Shown here one piece after another: positions 21,339 to 28,547 of a stretch of 28,547 bases of DNA. The number at the start of each line of letters is the position of its first letter. Positions within the stretch are counted from its first letter, which is position 1. A program made the position numbers and the translations under genes. The stretch comes from an uncultured bacterium (lineage in GTDB: Bacteria; Patescibacteriota; Saccharimonadia; Saccharimonadales; Saccharimonadaceae), in the NCBI GenBank assembly GCA_937922985.1, contig CALAKV010000055.1:1-28547 (forward strand), written 5' to 3'. The notes under the pieces were generated by a model. It searched no databases. It was not told where the DNA came from and worked only from the letters and a program-made list of their open reading frames with translations.

Positions 21339-23019
21339 TATCTTCACCTAACAAAATAATTATATCTGAACCTTCCCCTATTTTTGATAATTCTGATGGT
21401 AATTTTTCAGCTTTGGTTGAATATTTAGATTCAAGTTTTTTAATTGTTGCGGTTTTCGAATCTTCTTTTACATAATAAATTTTAGTTTTAGCATAGTCTC
21501 GCTTTGGCGCAGAATCAATATCTTGAATACTAAATCCTTCTTTCTCAAGTTTTTTCTGTTCTTGAGCTGCTAATCCCGAATAATTCGTACCATTTAAAAT
21601 TTTAATTTTAGCGTTTTCTTTAATAACCTCACCACCAATTGTATTTTTTGAAATATAAGCTTGAATTTGGCTATAATCATAAGTTCCAGCTTTTGGTAAT
21701 ACTGCACTAACTGAATTAATTACCCCAGTTGTAAAATAATTTGCAGACTGATCATTTTCATTAACAAGTGGCAAGGAAGTTATAGCTCCACCGTTAAAGT
21801 CTTGAGCGATTTCAGCCGCAGTTTTTAGTTCATCTCCACTAAATGAGTGGTGAATATTTTCACCCAAAGATGAAGCGAGCGAAAGTAAAGTTATTGGGTT
21901 AGTTTTTTGTTCGTTTATCTTAGAAAACGCCGCTTTTAAAATCTTCTGCTGATTTCTCTCACGATCAAAATTACTTCCACTCAAACCAACTCCACCCTCT
22001 GAACCTCGAGCGCGCGAAAAAGCTAATGCCGTTTCACCATCCATATGATAAGTTTCACCACTCTTATAGTTAATTTTTGTAGCCACATCATAAACTCGGT
22101 TCGAGCCATCATAAGCTTCAACTTTCACATCAATTCCGCCAACAGAATTAATAGCATCAATTAGAACCTTCCAATTACCATGAACAACATATTGAATATC
22201 TAAACCTAAAATTTCTTTTGCTTTTTTAGCTAAAGCATTTTGGCCAGCTTTCTCTGATTCTTCTTCACTTGAGCCACTATTTTTAGCATCATAATAGCTA
22301 CAACCATAGGTTTCATTAAGTTTTCCGGCAGTTGTTCCAAGCCAGCTTCGACAAGTGTGTTTAACCCAAAGATCTCGTGGTAACGAGATGGTATAAATTT
22401 TCTTAGTTTCTTGATTGACAGACACAACCATCACAGAATCAGTTAAATTCTCGCCGTCCCAACCTTTTGGCGAAGTTCCAAAAAGTAAAATATTTGTACG
22501 ACCATTAGAATCGGCCTTCAACTTCTTTTTTTCGCCAAAAACTGCACCAATAACATTACCATTCGTTAATTTATACAAATCTTTATATGCTTTATACGCA
22601 AAGTATCCGCCAACGATAATTAAAATCAATAAGATAATAGCAAAAATTCGCCCCAAAATTCGACGTCGCTTAAATTGCTCTAAAGAAAGAGATTCTTTAC
22701 CTTTTTTCTCACGCTTCAAATTCTTCTTTTCGAGTTTTCGAAGAAGTTTTCGTTGTTTTTTCGAAGCTATTCGTTCTTTCCGTTCATTTTCCTGAACTTC
22801 TTCAATTTCTAAATTTTGTAAAGCAGATTCAATATCTTCATTTAAATTTTCTTCTCGATTTTTAGCTTTTTTCGAATGCTCAATTTTCGTTATTCTTGGT
22901 TGAACCTGATTGTTCGAAACTGGTTTTTTAGCTAATTTCTCATAACTGTTATCACGACTTAAAGAATCGACCCGTCGTCTTGGTGTGAATCCATCTATTG
23001 ATTGCTGATTTTTTTTCAT
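21328..23019 (-). CDS. LytR-CpsA-Psr (LCP) family glycopolymer transferase
   Basis: LCP enzymes move polyprenyl-linked glycopolymers to the cell wall or envelope. It has 563 residues from ATG 23019. A long charged cytoplasmic region (1 to about 120, lysine/glutamate coiled coil) precedes one membrane helix (RIFAIILLILIIVGGYFAY). The LCP domain contains TNILLFGTS, TDSVMVVSVN, SLPRDLWV, GKLNETYGCSYYD, LAFSRAR and FDRERNQQKIL, including the conserved Asp and Arg residues that bind the phosphate. The C-terminal 100 residues are a LytR_C domain (KIKILNGTNYSGLA). A promoter TTGATT-17-TATAAT lies just upstream (23059-23031), and the start overlaps the ligase gene by 68 nt. The cytoplasmic region is unusually long and charged. 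Confidence 0.93.
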   Translation of the reverse strand: MKKNQQSIDGFTPRRRVDSLSRDNSYEKLAKKPVSNNQVQPRITKIEHSKKAKNREENLNEDIESALQNLEIEEVQENERKERIASKKQRKLLRKLEKKNLKREKKGKESLSLEQFKRRRILGRIFAIILLILIIVGGYFAYKAYKDLYKLTNGNVIGAVFGEKKKLKADSNGRTNILLFGTSPKGWDGENLTDSVMVVSVNQETKKIYTISLPRDLWVKHTCRSWLGTTAGKLNETYGCSYYDAKNSGSSEEESEKAGQNALAKKAKEILGLDIQYVVHGNWKVLIDAINSVGGIDVKVEAYDGSNRVYDVATKINYKSGETYHMDGETALAFSRARGSEGGVGLSGSNFDRERNQQKILKAAFSKINEQKTNPITLLSLASSLGENIHHSFSGDELKTAAEIAQDFNGGAITSLPLVNENDQSANYFTTGVINSVSAVLPKAGTYDYSQIQAYISKNTIGGEVIKENAKIKILNGTNYSGLAAQEQKKLEKEGFSIQDIDSAPKRDYAKTKIYYVKEDSKTATIKKLESKYSTKAEKLPSELSKIGEGSDIIILLGEDNGN

Positions 23020-24418
23020 AAGCTCTTTCAATTATAGCAAATGATACTGCTAAAATCAAATAAATATGTAGCGCATTTGGTAGTCCTGAAAAGAAAAACC
23101 ATTGAACTAAAAACGCAGTTAAAATTGCCCAAATATACTTTTCTTCTCTAGATTTTAGAAAAATTCCGAATATTATTAAGCCCCAAATAATTAAACCAAA
23201 AATACCCAATTCTAATAAAATCGATAAAAATTCATTCTGAACAATTTCTGAACTGTTAGCTATCTGGTGCGTGGAATTTAAAATCGCCGTTCCAGAAGCT
23301 CCAGAACCAACTCCAAAGAATACAACAAAAGGGTTCGAAAGCCAAGTCTCTATTGCTAAATCCGACATTTTTGTGCGTTCATTGGTTGATTTTTCAACAT
23401 AACCATCGAACATTGCCTTTTTAGGTTTTTCTATATCTTTTTCTGTTGATCCTTTTGAATTTAAACCATTGCTCTCAATTTCTGGCTCTTTAATTACTTG
23501 ATTAATCGCTTTTTCAATTTTCGGCAATTTAATTTTCCCCAAACTTATTTGGTTTACACTTTTAGAAATTGAATCATAAAAACCATCACTCACTCGCGGG
23601 TTTAATTCGGTAAAAATTGCATGGAAAATCATTCCACCAAAAAAACTCGAAACAATAAACCAGCCAGAAATTAAAAAATTTTGTAAAATTACTTTTTTCG
23701 AAAGTTTTTGGTTTGCGAAAATCAAAACCAAAACTGCCAATAAAAGTGCAAAAATTGCGCCACGCGAAAGTGTTAAATATAAAGCAAAAAGCATAATCCA
23801 AACTGCTATTTTTTCTTTTTTTGTAGATTTTTTATTAAAAATTCTACTTATTAAAATTAAAATTGGTGCAAGAAGTATGCTTGCAAAAAATTGTGGTTCA
23901 ATTGCAAAAACGCTTGGGCGCACAAATCCAAAACCTCGTGCACTGCACCCAGCGCAGAGGCCCCAATCCGACCAAGTTCCATAAACAACCTGAATTATTG
24001 CAAAGATTGACATTAAAAAAGCACTAAAAATAAAGTTTTTTATAAGGCTTTCAAACAATTTTTTATTTTTCGAAAAACTCAAAATCGCCAAAAAACCAAG
24101 CCATAAAACTAACCAAACACCAGAAACTAAAAAACTTCTCAATTGATTTTGCGAACTTAAAATCGTTAAAAAATTCCAAAAAACAAAAAATCCAGTAATT
24201 AAAACTGCGTTATTTTTAAAAAGAGTTTTGCGGTTTTTAAAAATATTTTTAATGCTAAAGATTGCTAAAATTACAGCATAAATTAGAGCAATTGAAAACT
24301 CTAAATTTACACCAGCCGCTTTTCCAAAATTAAAATTTGGGTAATATGAAAACCAAACCATAAATGGTGCAAAAAATAATATTTTTTCAGCTAAACTAAG
24401 TTTTTTAAATTTTTTCAT
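22952..24418 (-). CDS. O-antigen ligase/polymerase-like membrane protein (Wzy_C)
   Basis: A 488-residue protein with about 11-12 membrane helices. The segment KKEKIAVWIMLFALYLTLSRGAIFALLLAVLVL matches the Wzy_C core, including the SRGA turn. It is followed by a large polar extracytoplasmic loop (about 295-375) and a C-terminal group of helices. Such proteins join or polymerise polyprenyl-linked saccharides on the outer face of the membrane. I start at ATG 24418, with GGAAAGG 5 nt upstream and a 14-nt overlap with the glycosyltransferase gene. A more upstream start would add 30 residues inside that gene. Its last 22 codons overlap the LCP start by 68 nt in another frame. Ligase and polymerase cannot be told apart from sequence. 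Confidence 0.85.
   Translation of the reverse strand: MKKFKKLSLAEKILFFAPFMVWFSYYPNFNFGKAAGVNLEFSIALIYAVILAIFSIKNIFKNRKTLFKNNAVLITGFFVFWNFLTILSSQNQLRSFLVSGVWLVLWLGFLAILSFSKNKKLFESLIKNFIFSAFLMSIFAIIQVVYGTWSDWGLCAGCSARGFGFVRPSVFAIEPQFFASILLAPILILISRIFNKKSTKKEKIAVWIMLFALYLTLSRGAIFALLLAVLVLIFANQKLSKKVILQNFLISGWFIVSSFFGGMIFHAIFTELNPRVSDGFYDSISKSVNQISLGKIKLPKIEKAINQVIKEPEIESNGLNSKGSTEKDIEKPKKAMFDGYVEKSTNERTKMSDLAIETWLSNPFVVFFGVGSGASGTAILNSTHQIANSSEIVQNEFLSILLELGIFGLIIWGLIIFGIFLKSREEKYIWAILTAFLVQWFFFSGLPNALHIYLILAVSFAIIERAYEKKSAINRWIHTKTTGRFFKS
23031..23059 (-). promoter_or_regulatory. internal promoter for the LCP and LexA-like genes
   Basis: On the minus strand TTGATT (23059-23054), 17 nt, TATAAT (23036-23031), inside the end of the ligase gene. 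The gap to the LCP ATG is 11 nt and includes GAAAGAG, a weak ribosome site. Confidence 0.55.
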
Positions 24419-25544
24419 TAAATCCTTTCCTGATTTCTCTTTCGAAATTTTTCTTAAAATTATATTTCGAAAAACTTTTAGCACTTTCTGAAACTTTTTT
24501 AGCATCAAAATTTAATTTTTCGAATTTTTTAATGGCATTTAAAATTGACTCAGCTGATTGCTCATCAAAAAATACACCGTTTTTACCATCTTGGATATAA
24601 TCTTGCGAGCCACCTTTATTAAATGCTAAAATTGGAGTTCCAGTAGCAAGAGCTTCGATTGGCGCAATTCCAAAAGGCTCCAAACTCGGAAAAATAAAAC
24701 CTTTCGCCTCGCCAACAATTTTCGAAAGCTCTTTTGGGCTATTAACTCTTTGAATAAACTTAATATTTTGTGAGTTTTTTGCAAGGTTTTTTAACTTTTG
24801 ATGCTCAGCTCCGCCACCAACCAAAATCAACCTTTTACCATTTTCAGTAAAAGCTTTAACTGCTAAATCAAGTTTTTTCCAATTAACTTGGCGAGAAGTT
24901 GTAATGTAGTAATTTTTCTTTTTATCTTGAAACTTAAATTCTCTAATTTCTACTGGTGGAAAAACCACAGTTGATTCTCTTTTATAATACTTCGAAATCT
25001 CGTTTTTAGAATAGTTTGAATTTGCAATCAAAAAATCTGGTTTTTGAGCAAGTTTAAAATCGTTTTTTCGAAGTGGATTAACCAATAATTTAAATAAAAA
25101 TCGCACCAAAAAATTCAACCTACCAAAACCAGGATTTTCAATATAATCATTATACATTCCCCAATAATATTGAATTGGAGGACCTTGTAAATAACTAATA
25201 TGGAGCTGATTATTCGAAAGGTTCAAACCTTTACTTTCAGCACAACAAATTGAAATAATAACATCAAAATCTTTTAGCTTTTTGCCTAAATTTCGAAAAT
25301 ATAGTATTCGCCCAACTGGTAATATTTTACGCAATTTTGACGGGAAAATATTCAACCAACCAACCCGAACATCATTTTTTGAAAACCAATTAACTTCCTT
25401 CTCTGAATATTGCGATGTAAAAATTGGTGCTTCAGGGAAAATCTCTGAAACCGTAGCAACAACCTTTTCAGCACCACCATAAGTGGTGAGCCAGTCTGTT
25501 ACAATCGCAACTTTCTTGCCATTTAACCATTTTGGATTTTGCAT
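24405..25544 (-). CDS. GT4-family glycosyltransferase
   Basis: A 379-residue cytoplasmic enzyme with the GT-B fold. The N-terminal domain begins KVAIVTDWLTTYGGAEKVV, the glycine-rich acceptor-side motif of GT4. The C-terminal nucleotide-sugar domain contains TTSRQVNWKKLDLAVKAF, LILVGGGAEHQKL and the E-x7-E motif EPFGIAPIE, then ALATGTPILAFNKGG. It lacks a membrane helix but would act at the membrane on the lipid-linked sugar started by the next gene upstream. The ATG overlaps or abuts that gene's stop at 25544. The donor and acceptor sugars cannot be inferred safely. Homologues are often mannosyl- or glucosyltransferases of surface polysaccharides. Confidence 0.92.
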   Translation of the reverse strand: MQNPKWLNGKKVAIVTDWLTTYGGAEKVVATVSEIFPEAPIFTSQYSEKEVNWFSKNDVRVGWLNIFPSKLRKILPVGRILYFRNLGKKLKDFDVIISICCAESKGLNLSNNQLHISYLQGPPIQYYWGMYNDYIENPGFGRLNFLVRFLFKLLVNPLRKNDFKLAQKPDFLIANSNYSKNEISKYYKRESTVVFPPVEIREFKFQDKKKNYYITTSRQVNWKKLDLAVKAFTENGKRLILVGGGAEHQKLKNLAKNSQNIKFIQRVNSPKELSKIVGEAKGFIFPSLEPFGIAPIEALATGTPILAFNKGGSQDYIQDGKNGVFFDEQSAESILNAIKKFEKLNFDAKKVSESAKSFSKYNFKKNFEREIRKGFNEKI

Positions 25545-26971
25545 TATTTTGCCCCTCTTCGAAAAATTACACTTGCGACGGTTTTAAATAAAATTTGAAT
25601 ATCGAAAATAATTGACCAGTTTTGAACATAATAAACATCCAGCCTGCGACGTTCTTCGAAAGAAATATCACGTCTACCTGAAACCTGAGCCAATCCAGTG
25701 ACACCAGCTTTTACCGCCAAAATAATATTTTTTCTATTTGATTTGTTAATCTCTTGTGGAATTAAAGCCCGAGGACCAACAAGTGAAATATCGCCACGAA
25801 CAACATTAAAAAGCTGTGGCAGTTCATCAATAGAAGTTGCACGGATGAATTTTCCAATTTTTGTAATTCTTGGGTCGTTATCAAGCTGATCTCCATTTTT
25901 ACGATATTCTTTGGAAAGTTCAGGTTTTCCCATTTTTTCAAAAGCCTGTTCAGGAGTTAAGCCGTCAAATTCAGCCTTTTGTGAGCGAAATTTATAGATA
26001 TAAAACTCCCGATTAAAGCGTGTTAAGCGAACTTGCCTAAAGAAAATTGAATCTTTAGGATTGGTAACCTTCATAATGATCGCCACAATTAACATTATCG
26101 GTGAAACTAAAATTAAACCAAAGATTGCTAAAATTAGATCCATCAAACGCTTCCATATTCGACCCATTCCAAACAATTTTGTAATTTTTACATCAATAAT
26201 TGGAGTTCCACCAATAACTTCGATTGTGTTAATCTGCGAAAGGAGCCTATCTTGTTGTGGCACAAACATATACTCAAGGTGATTTTCAATCGCATAGTTA
26301 TAAATATCTTCACTCCTAAGTGTATCGGTTTGAATTAAAATATCAGGATTTGTTTTTAAAGCTGCATCTTTAAAGCTCGCAAAATGTCGAACAGCCGATT
26401 TTGTTGGCAAAAATTGACTTTTCGAAACCATTCCAATCACATCATAACCAAAATCAATATTGTCATGAAAAAATTGAGCCAATTCTGTTGAACGAGAATT
26501 CGAACCGATAATTAAAACTTTCTGGCGGCCAAAACCACTTCGAATCAAAGCACGGCGAATAAAACGCACTATTTCACGACCAAGAATCATCATTAAGAAA
26601 TTAATTGGAACAAAGAAAACTGCGATTATTCGAACTGGAAAAACTTCATCACCAGTGAAAAATTCATAAGAGATCATCGCCATGATACTAATTATTGAAA
26701 CAACCAAAGCTCTACCGTACTCTTTTGGTCGATAAAAAAATACCGAACGATCATAAAGGCCAAAGAAATAGTTAATGGCCAGCCAAAGTGGTAGAAGCGA
26801 AACCGCCAAAAATACAAAATTCCAGATATTTGGCGCAAAATAATACACACGGGAATCAAGATGAGTTCGCGCAAAATATGCTAGCATGAATGAGCTCACA
26901 ACCGCTAAGGTATCAGATAATACTAAATTGACTTTAAATATGGTTATTTTATCTTTTTTCATTACGGCCAT
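25544..26971 (-). CDS. polyprenyl glycosylphosphotransferase (initiating sugar-1-phosphate transferase)
   Basis: A 475-residue membrane enzyme that attaches the first sugar-1-phosphate to undecaprenyl phosphate. The N-terminal part has four helices, then a Rossmann-like domain (KVLIIGSNSRSTELAQF ... YDVIGMV). The C-terminal bacterial sugar transferase domain follows: a re-entrant helix starting KRLMDLILAIFGLILVSP, then IYKFRSQKAEF, DELPQLFNVVRGDISLVGPR, and GVTGLAQVSGRRDISFEERRRLD. All WbaP/PglC-type signature residues (Asp-Glu, GPRP-like GPRA) are visible. GGAG lies 7 nt before the ATG, and the gene overlaps the preceding glycosyltransferase by 23 nt. It sets the starting sugar for the cluster; glucose or galactose phosphate is usual for the family. 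Confidence 0.95.
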   Translation of the reverse strand: MAVMKKDKITIFKVNLVLSDTLAVVSSFMLAYFARTHLDSRVYYFAPNIWNFVFLAVSLLPLWLAINYFFGLYDRSVFFYRPKEYGRALVVSIISIMAMISYEFFTGDEVFPVRIIAVFFVPINFLMMILGREIVRFIRRALIRSGFGRQKVLIIGSNSRSTELAQFFHDNIDFGYDVIGMVSKSQFLPTKSAVRHFASFKDAALKTNPDILIQTDTLRSEDIYNYAIENHLEYMFVPQQDRLLSQINTIEVIGGTPIIDVKITKLFGMGRIWKRLMDLILAIFGLILVSPIMLIVAIIMKVTNPKDSIFFRQVRLTRFNREFYIYKFRSQKAEFDGLTPEQAFEKMGKPELSKEYRKNGDQLDNDPRITKIGKFIRATSIDELPQLFNVVRGDISLVGPRALIPQEINKSNRKNIILAVKAGVTGLAQVSGRRDISFEERRRLDVYYVQNWSIIFDIQILFKTVASVIFRRGAK

Positions 26972-28490
26972 TATACATCTCCAATATAAAATTTAAACCA
27001 AACGCAGCGCCTACTATAAAAATAGGTAAATATATAAAAATATATCTTGCCCTACTTTCAAATAAGACCTGATATGTAACTACTAAAAGAGTGAAAAATA
27101 GTAAAACTACATGATAGTATTTAAACTTATTAGCTGATTTAAAAATGAAAATTGTAAATAAAGTAAGAATAGCTCCCCACACAATAGAAATAAAAACACT
27201 AAATAGCCGAAATTTATCACCATTCCAAGATAGAAAATGCCTAAATTTATGCACTATATTACCTTCAGCTAAAAACTGTATGAAATTATTTCTACTAGAA
27301 CCCTCTCCCCATACTCCGAATGTTCCGTCGTTAAAGAAATTCGAAATCTTTAAAATAGCAAATTTAAGCCATCCAAAAGGAAAATCATTTGTCAAACTAT
27401 CAATAAATATATTTAAACTTACTTTCTCGCGCTCTCTTGCACCTTTAGCGGCAGTATCATCAGCGTATCTTGGGCAATATGATCCAGTATTACATTCATT
27501 ATAAGGTGGAAGCCCTCGCATAGATCCCATACCTAAATAATGCAAAAATCCAGTTCTTTTTTCACGTATTTGACTACTGGAATATTTCGCAAAACCGTTA
27601 GAAGATACAATTAAAGTATTTAATACAAAAAAGGAAGAAATAGCTCCAAATATAAATAAACCAAAATATTTTGCGATTATTTTAACATTTCGACACTTAT
27701 TTATAAAAAATAACAAAGATAGGAATATTGATATCATTAATATTAAAGTTGTAGGCTTTATAGCATAACCTAAATAAGCAAAAATTCCTAATAATATAGT
27801 TAAGATTTTTAGTATGTAGCCATTGCCTTTTTTTGCATATAATTCAATAAGTAAAAGAATAAATAACTGAGAAGCTATAAAAAACAGACCAACAGTATCA
27901 GTATAAAATACCGTAGAATATGGAGAAAAGTTTATTATAGCAATAATAAATGTTGATATAATAGAAAATACAGGTTTATTAAATTTAACATAAATAATAG
28001 CCATTATAAATAATGAAGAAAGAAGAATTAATATATTATTTATAAAAATTAGAAGTATATCTTTATCAATGCCCACAAAATTAGCTATACGATATATTAT
28101 TACTACAAAATAAGTTATAGTTATATTATTATCATATCTCAATAAATAATTATATTCCCAAGCTTTATCGTCTGGATCAGTGTTACCAGTTTTTATATAA
28201 TTATTAGCTATGGTTTGTATAGCACCAGCATCCCAAGAATGTTGTGTTGAGGCAGTAGAAAAGCCAGTTATCATTTGAGAGATTAAAGCAATAAAAATAA
28301 AGAATACAAGCAGAGTTTTCTTACTAAATTTTTTAGATAATAAAAAAACCGCCACAATAAATAAAATCAATACCATTGCTACGACCAATACTTTATAAGA
28401 ATCATATATACTAAATATATTTTTCGAAAGACCAAATATACCAAATATTAAGCTGATAAGAGAAAATAATCTTAATGCCTTAATTACCAT
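26949..28490 (-). CDS. GT-C-fold membrane glycosyltransferase, GT39/ArnT-like
   Basis: A 513-residue protein with about 11-12 membrane helices. The first extracytoplasmic loop contains an acidic motif (QHSWDAGAIQTIANNYI) and a second conserved stretch (YDNNITITYFVVIIYRIANFV), as in protein mannosyltransferase-like GT-C enzymes that use polyprenyl-phosphate sugars. The last part (FESRARYIFIYLPIFIVGAAFG) is also typical. The precise donor is not known. I start at ATG 28490. It has no ribosome site, and a TATAAT lies 6 nt upstream, so it should be leaderless. An upstream start at 28508 would fall within the promoter. Codon use is visibly more AT-rich (many ATA, TTA) than in its neighbours and the TTCGAA palindrome is sparse, which suggests a more recently acquired gene. 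Confidence 0.8.
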   Translation of the reverse strand: MVIKALRLFSLISLIFGIFGLSKNIFSIYDSYKVLVVAMVLILFIVAVFLLSKKFSKKTLLVFFIFIALISQMITGFSTASTQHSWDAGAIQTIANNYIKTGNTDPDDKAWEYNYLLRYDNNITITYFVVIIYRIANFVGIDKDILLIFINNILILLSSLFIMAIIYVKFNKPVFSIISTFIIAIINFSPYSTVFYTDTVGLFFIASQLFILLLIELYAKKGNGYILKILTILLGIFAYLGYAIKPTTLILMISIFLSLLFFINKCRNVKIIAKYFGLFIFGAISSFFVLNTLIVSSNGFAKYSSSQIREKRTGFLHYLGMGSMRGLPPYNECNTGSYCPRYADDTAAKGAREREKVSLNIFIDSLTNDFPFGWLKFAILKISNFFNDGTFGVWGEGSSRNNFIQFLAEGNIVHKFRHFLSWNGDKFRLFSVFISIVWGAILTLFTIFIFKSANKFKYYHVVLLFFTLLVVTYQVLFESRARYIFIYLPIFIVGAAFGLNFILEMYNGRNEKR

Positions 28491-28496
28491 ATCATC

Positions 28497-28525
28497 ATTA
28501 TAACACACACTAATCCAATATTCAA
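28497..28525 (-). promoter_or_regulatory. leaderless promoter heading the polysaccharide cluster
   Basis: On the minus strand TTGAAT (28525-28520), exactly 17 nt, then TATAAT (28502-28497). The gap to the ATG at 28490 is 6 nt, so the expected +1 is the A of ATG. This probably drives the whole chain of overlapping genes down to 20988. Confidence 0.7.
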
Positions 28526-28547
28526 TTTCAACACGCCATATGCTATA

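Larger units (their letters stand above)
184..28428. repeat. dispersed palindrome TTCGAA/TTTCGAAA, highly over-represented
   Basis: I count about 90 copies of TTCGAA by eye over the window, from 184-189 to 28423-28428. If GC content is near one third, about 10 are expected. Many extend to TTTCGAAA or longer AT flanks. Copies lie in genes on both strands and in some intergenic spots (for example next to the uvrA start). In coding DNA all three frames are used: TTC-GAA (Phe-Glu, 1810), TCG-AAA (Ser-Lys, 1359) and TTT-CGA-AAA (Phe-Arg-Lys, 3595), so protein sequence does not explain it. They are scarce at 1-1080 and 26950-28547. Confidence 0.8.

Noticed and set aside
24419..24508. Longer N-terminus of the O-antigen ligase
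   Set aside because: It would overlap the glycosyltransferase by 104 nt. GGAAAGG supports the ATG at 24418.
1..28547. UGA read as glycine or tryptophan (alternative code)
   Set aside because: uvrA, aspS, arcA, the LCP gene and others are full length with UGA never inside, and tryptophan uses TGG. The single UGA at 672-674 is therefore a local event.
1..28547. CRISPR array, insertion sequence or prophage
   Set aside because: No regularly spaced repeats, transposase, integrase or phage structural genes were seen. The TTCGAA copies are dispersed, not arrayed.

Overview
This is an AT-rich bacterial chromosome segment that uses the standard genetic code. UvrA, AspRS, the LCP protein and the other long genes read through without internal UGA. 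Almost every gene is on the minus strand, and short intergenic gaps, 8-23 nt gene overlaps and many small membrane proteins of unknown function suggest a small, compact genome. A catabolic arginine deiminase operon (arcA-arcB-DcuC/YfcC-type antiporter) sits beside LCP and polyprenyl-linked polysaccharide genes. That combination, with ordinary UGA stops, best fits a Candidate Phyla Radiation bacterium of the Saccharibacteria (TM7) type. The assignment is inference from gene content; there is no rRNA gene in the window.

Layout. 1-782 (minus): a multi-pass membrane protein gene that runs off the left edge and carries an in-frame UGA. 910-984: tRNA-Asn with its own promoter and terminator. 1087-5014 (minus): a PadR regulator, a HAAS/PspC/adhesin-like membrane protein, an ABC ATPase and a MacB/FtsX-type permease, in one operon with a promoter just upstream of padR. 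5108-6121: galE. 6198-12434 (minus): aspS, two small membrane-anchored proteins of unknown function, trmB and uvrA. 12483-13382 (minus): a divergent CNNM/CorC-like CBS protein. 13465-14196 (plus): a membrane-anchored DsbA-like oxidoreductase. 14250-14342 (minus): a 30-codon small gene with a near-consensus promoter. 14560-19515 (minus): arcA, arcB, the antiporter, a small secreted-domain protein and a TylF-like methyltransferase. 19655-19981 (plus): a small cysteine-cluster protein divergent from arcA. 20008-20943 (minus): MscS. 20988-28490 (minus): a surface polysaccharide cluster consisting of a GT-C membrane glycosyltransferase, polyprenyl glycosylphosphotransferase, GT4 glycosyltransferase, O-antigen ligase/polymerase, LCP transferase and a LexA-like HTH protein.

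How the genes work together. ArcA and ArcB with the antiporter convert imported arginine to citrulline, then to ornithine plus carbamoyl phosphate, and exchange ornithine for arginine. The carbamate kinase that would make ATP is not in the window. The polysaccharide genes form a near-complete chain: priming sugar transfer to undecaprenyl phosphate, extension, polymerisation or ligation, and LCP attachment to the envelope. GalE could supply UDP-galactose to it.

Two window-wide signals stand out. First, the palindrome TTCGAA (often TTTCGAAA) occurs about 90 times by eye where base composition predicts about 10. It is used in all three codon frames and also between genes, so it looks like a DNA-level signal. 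Second, several genes at the head of transcription units have a -10 box 6-8 nt before the ATG and no Shine-Dalgarno, implying leaderless mRNAs, while genes inside operons carry clear AGGAG sites.
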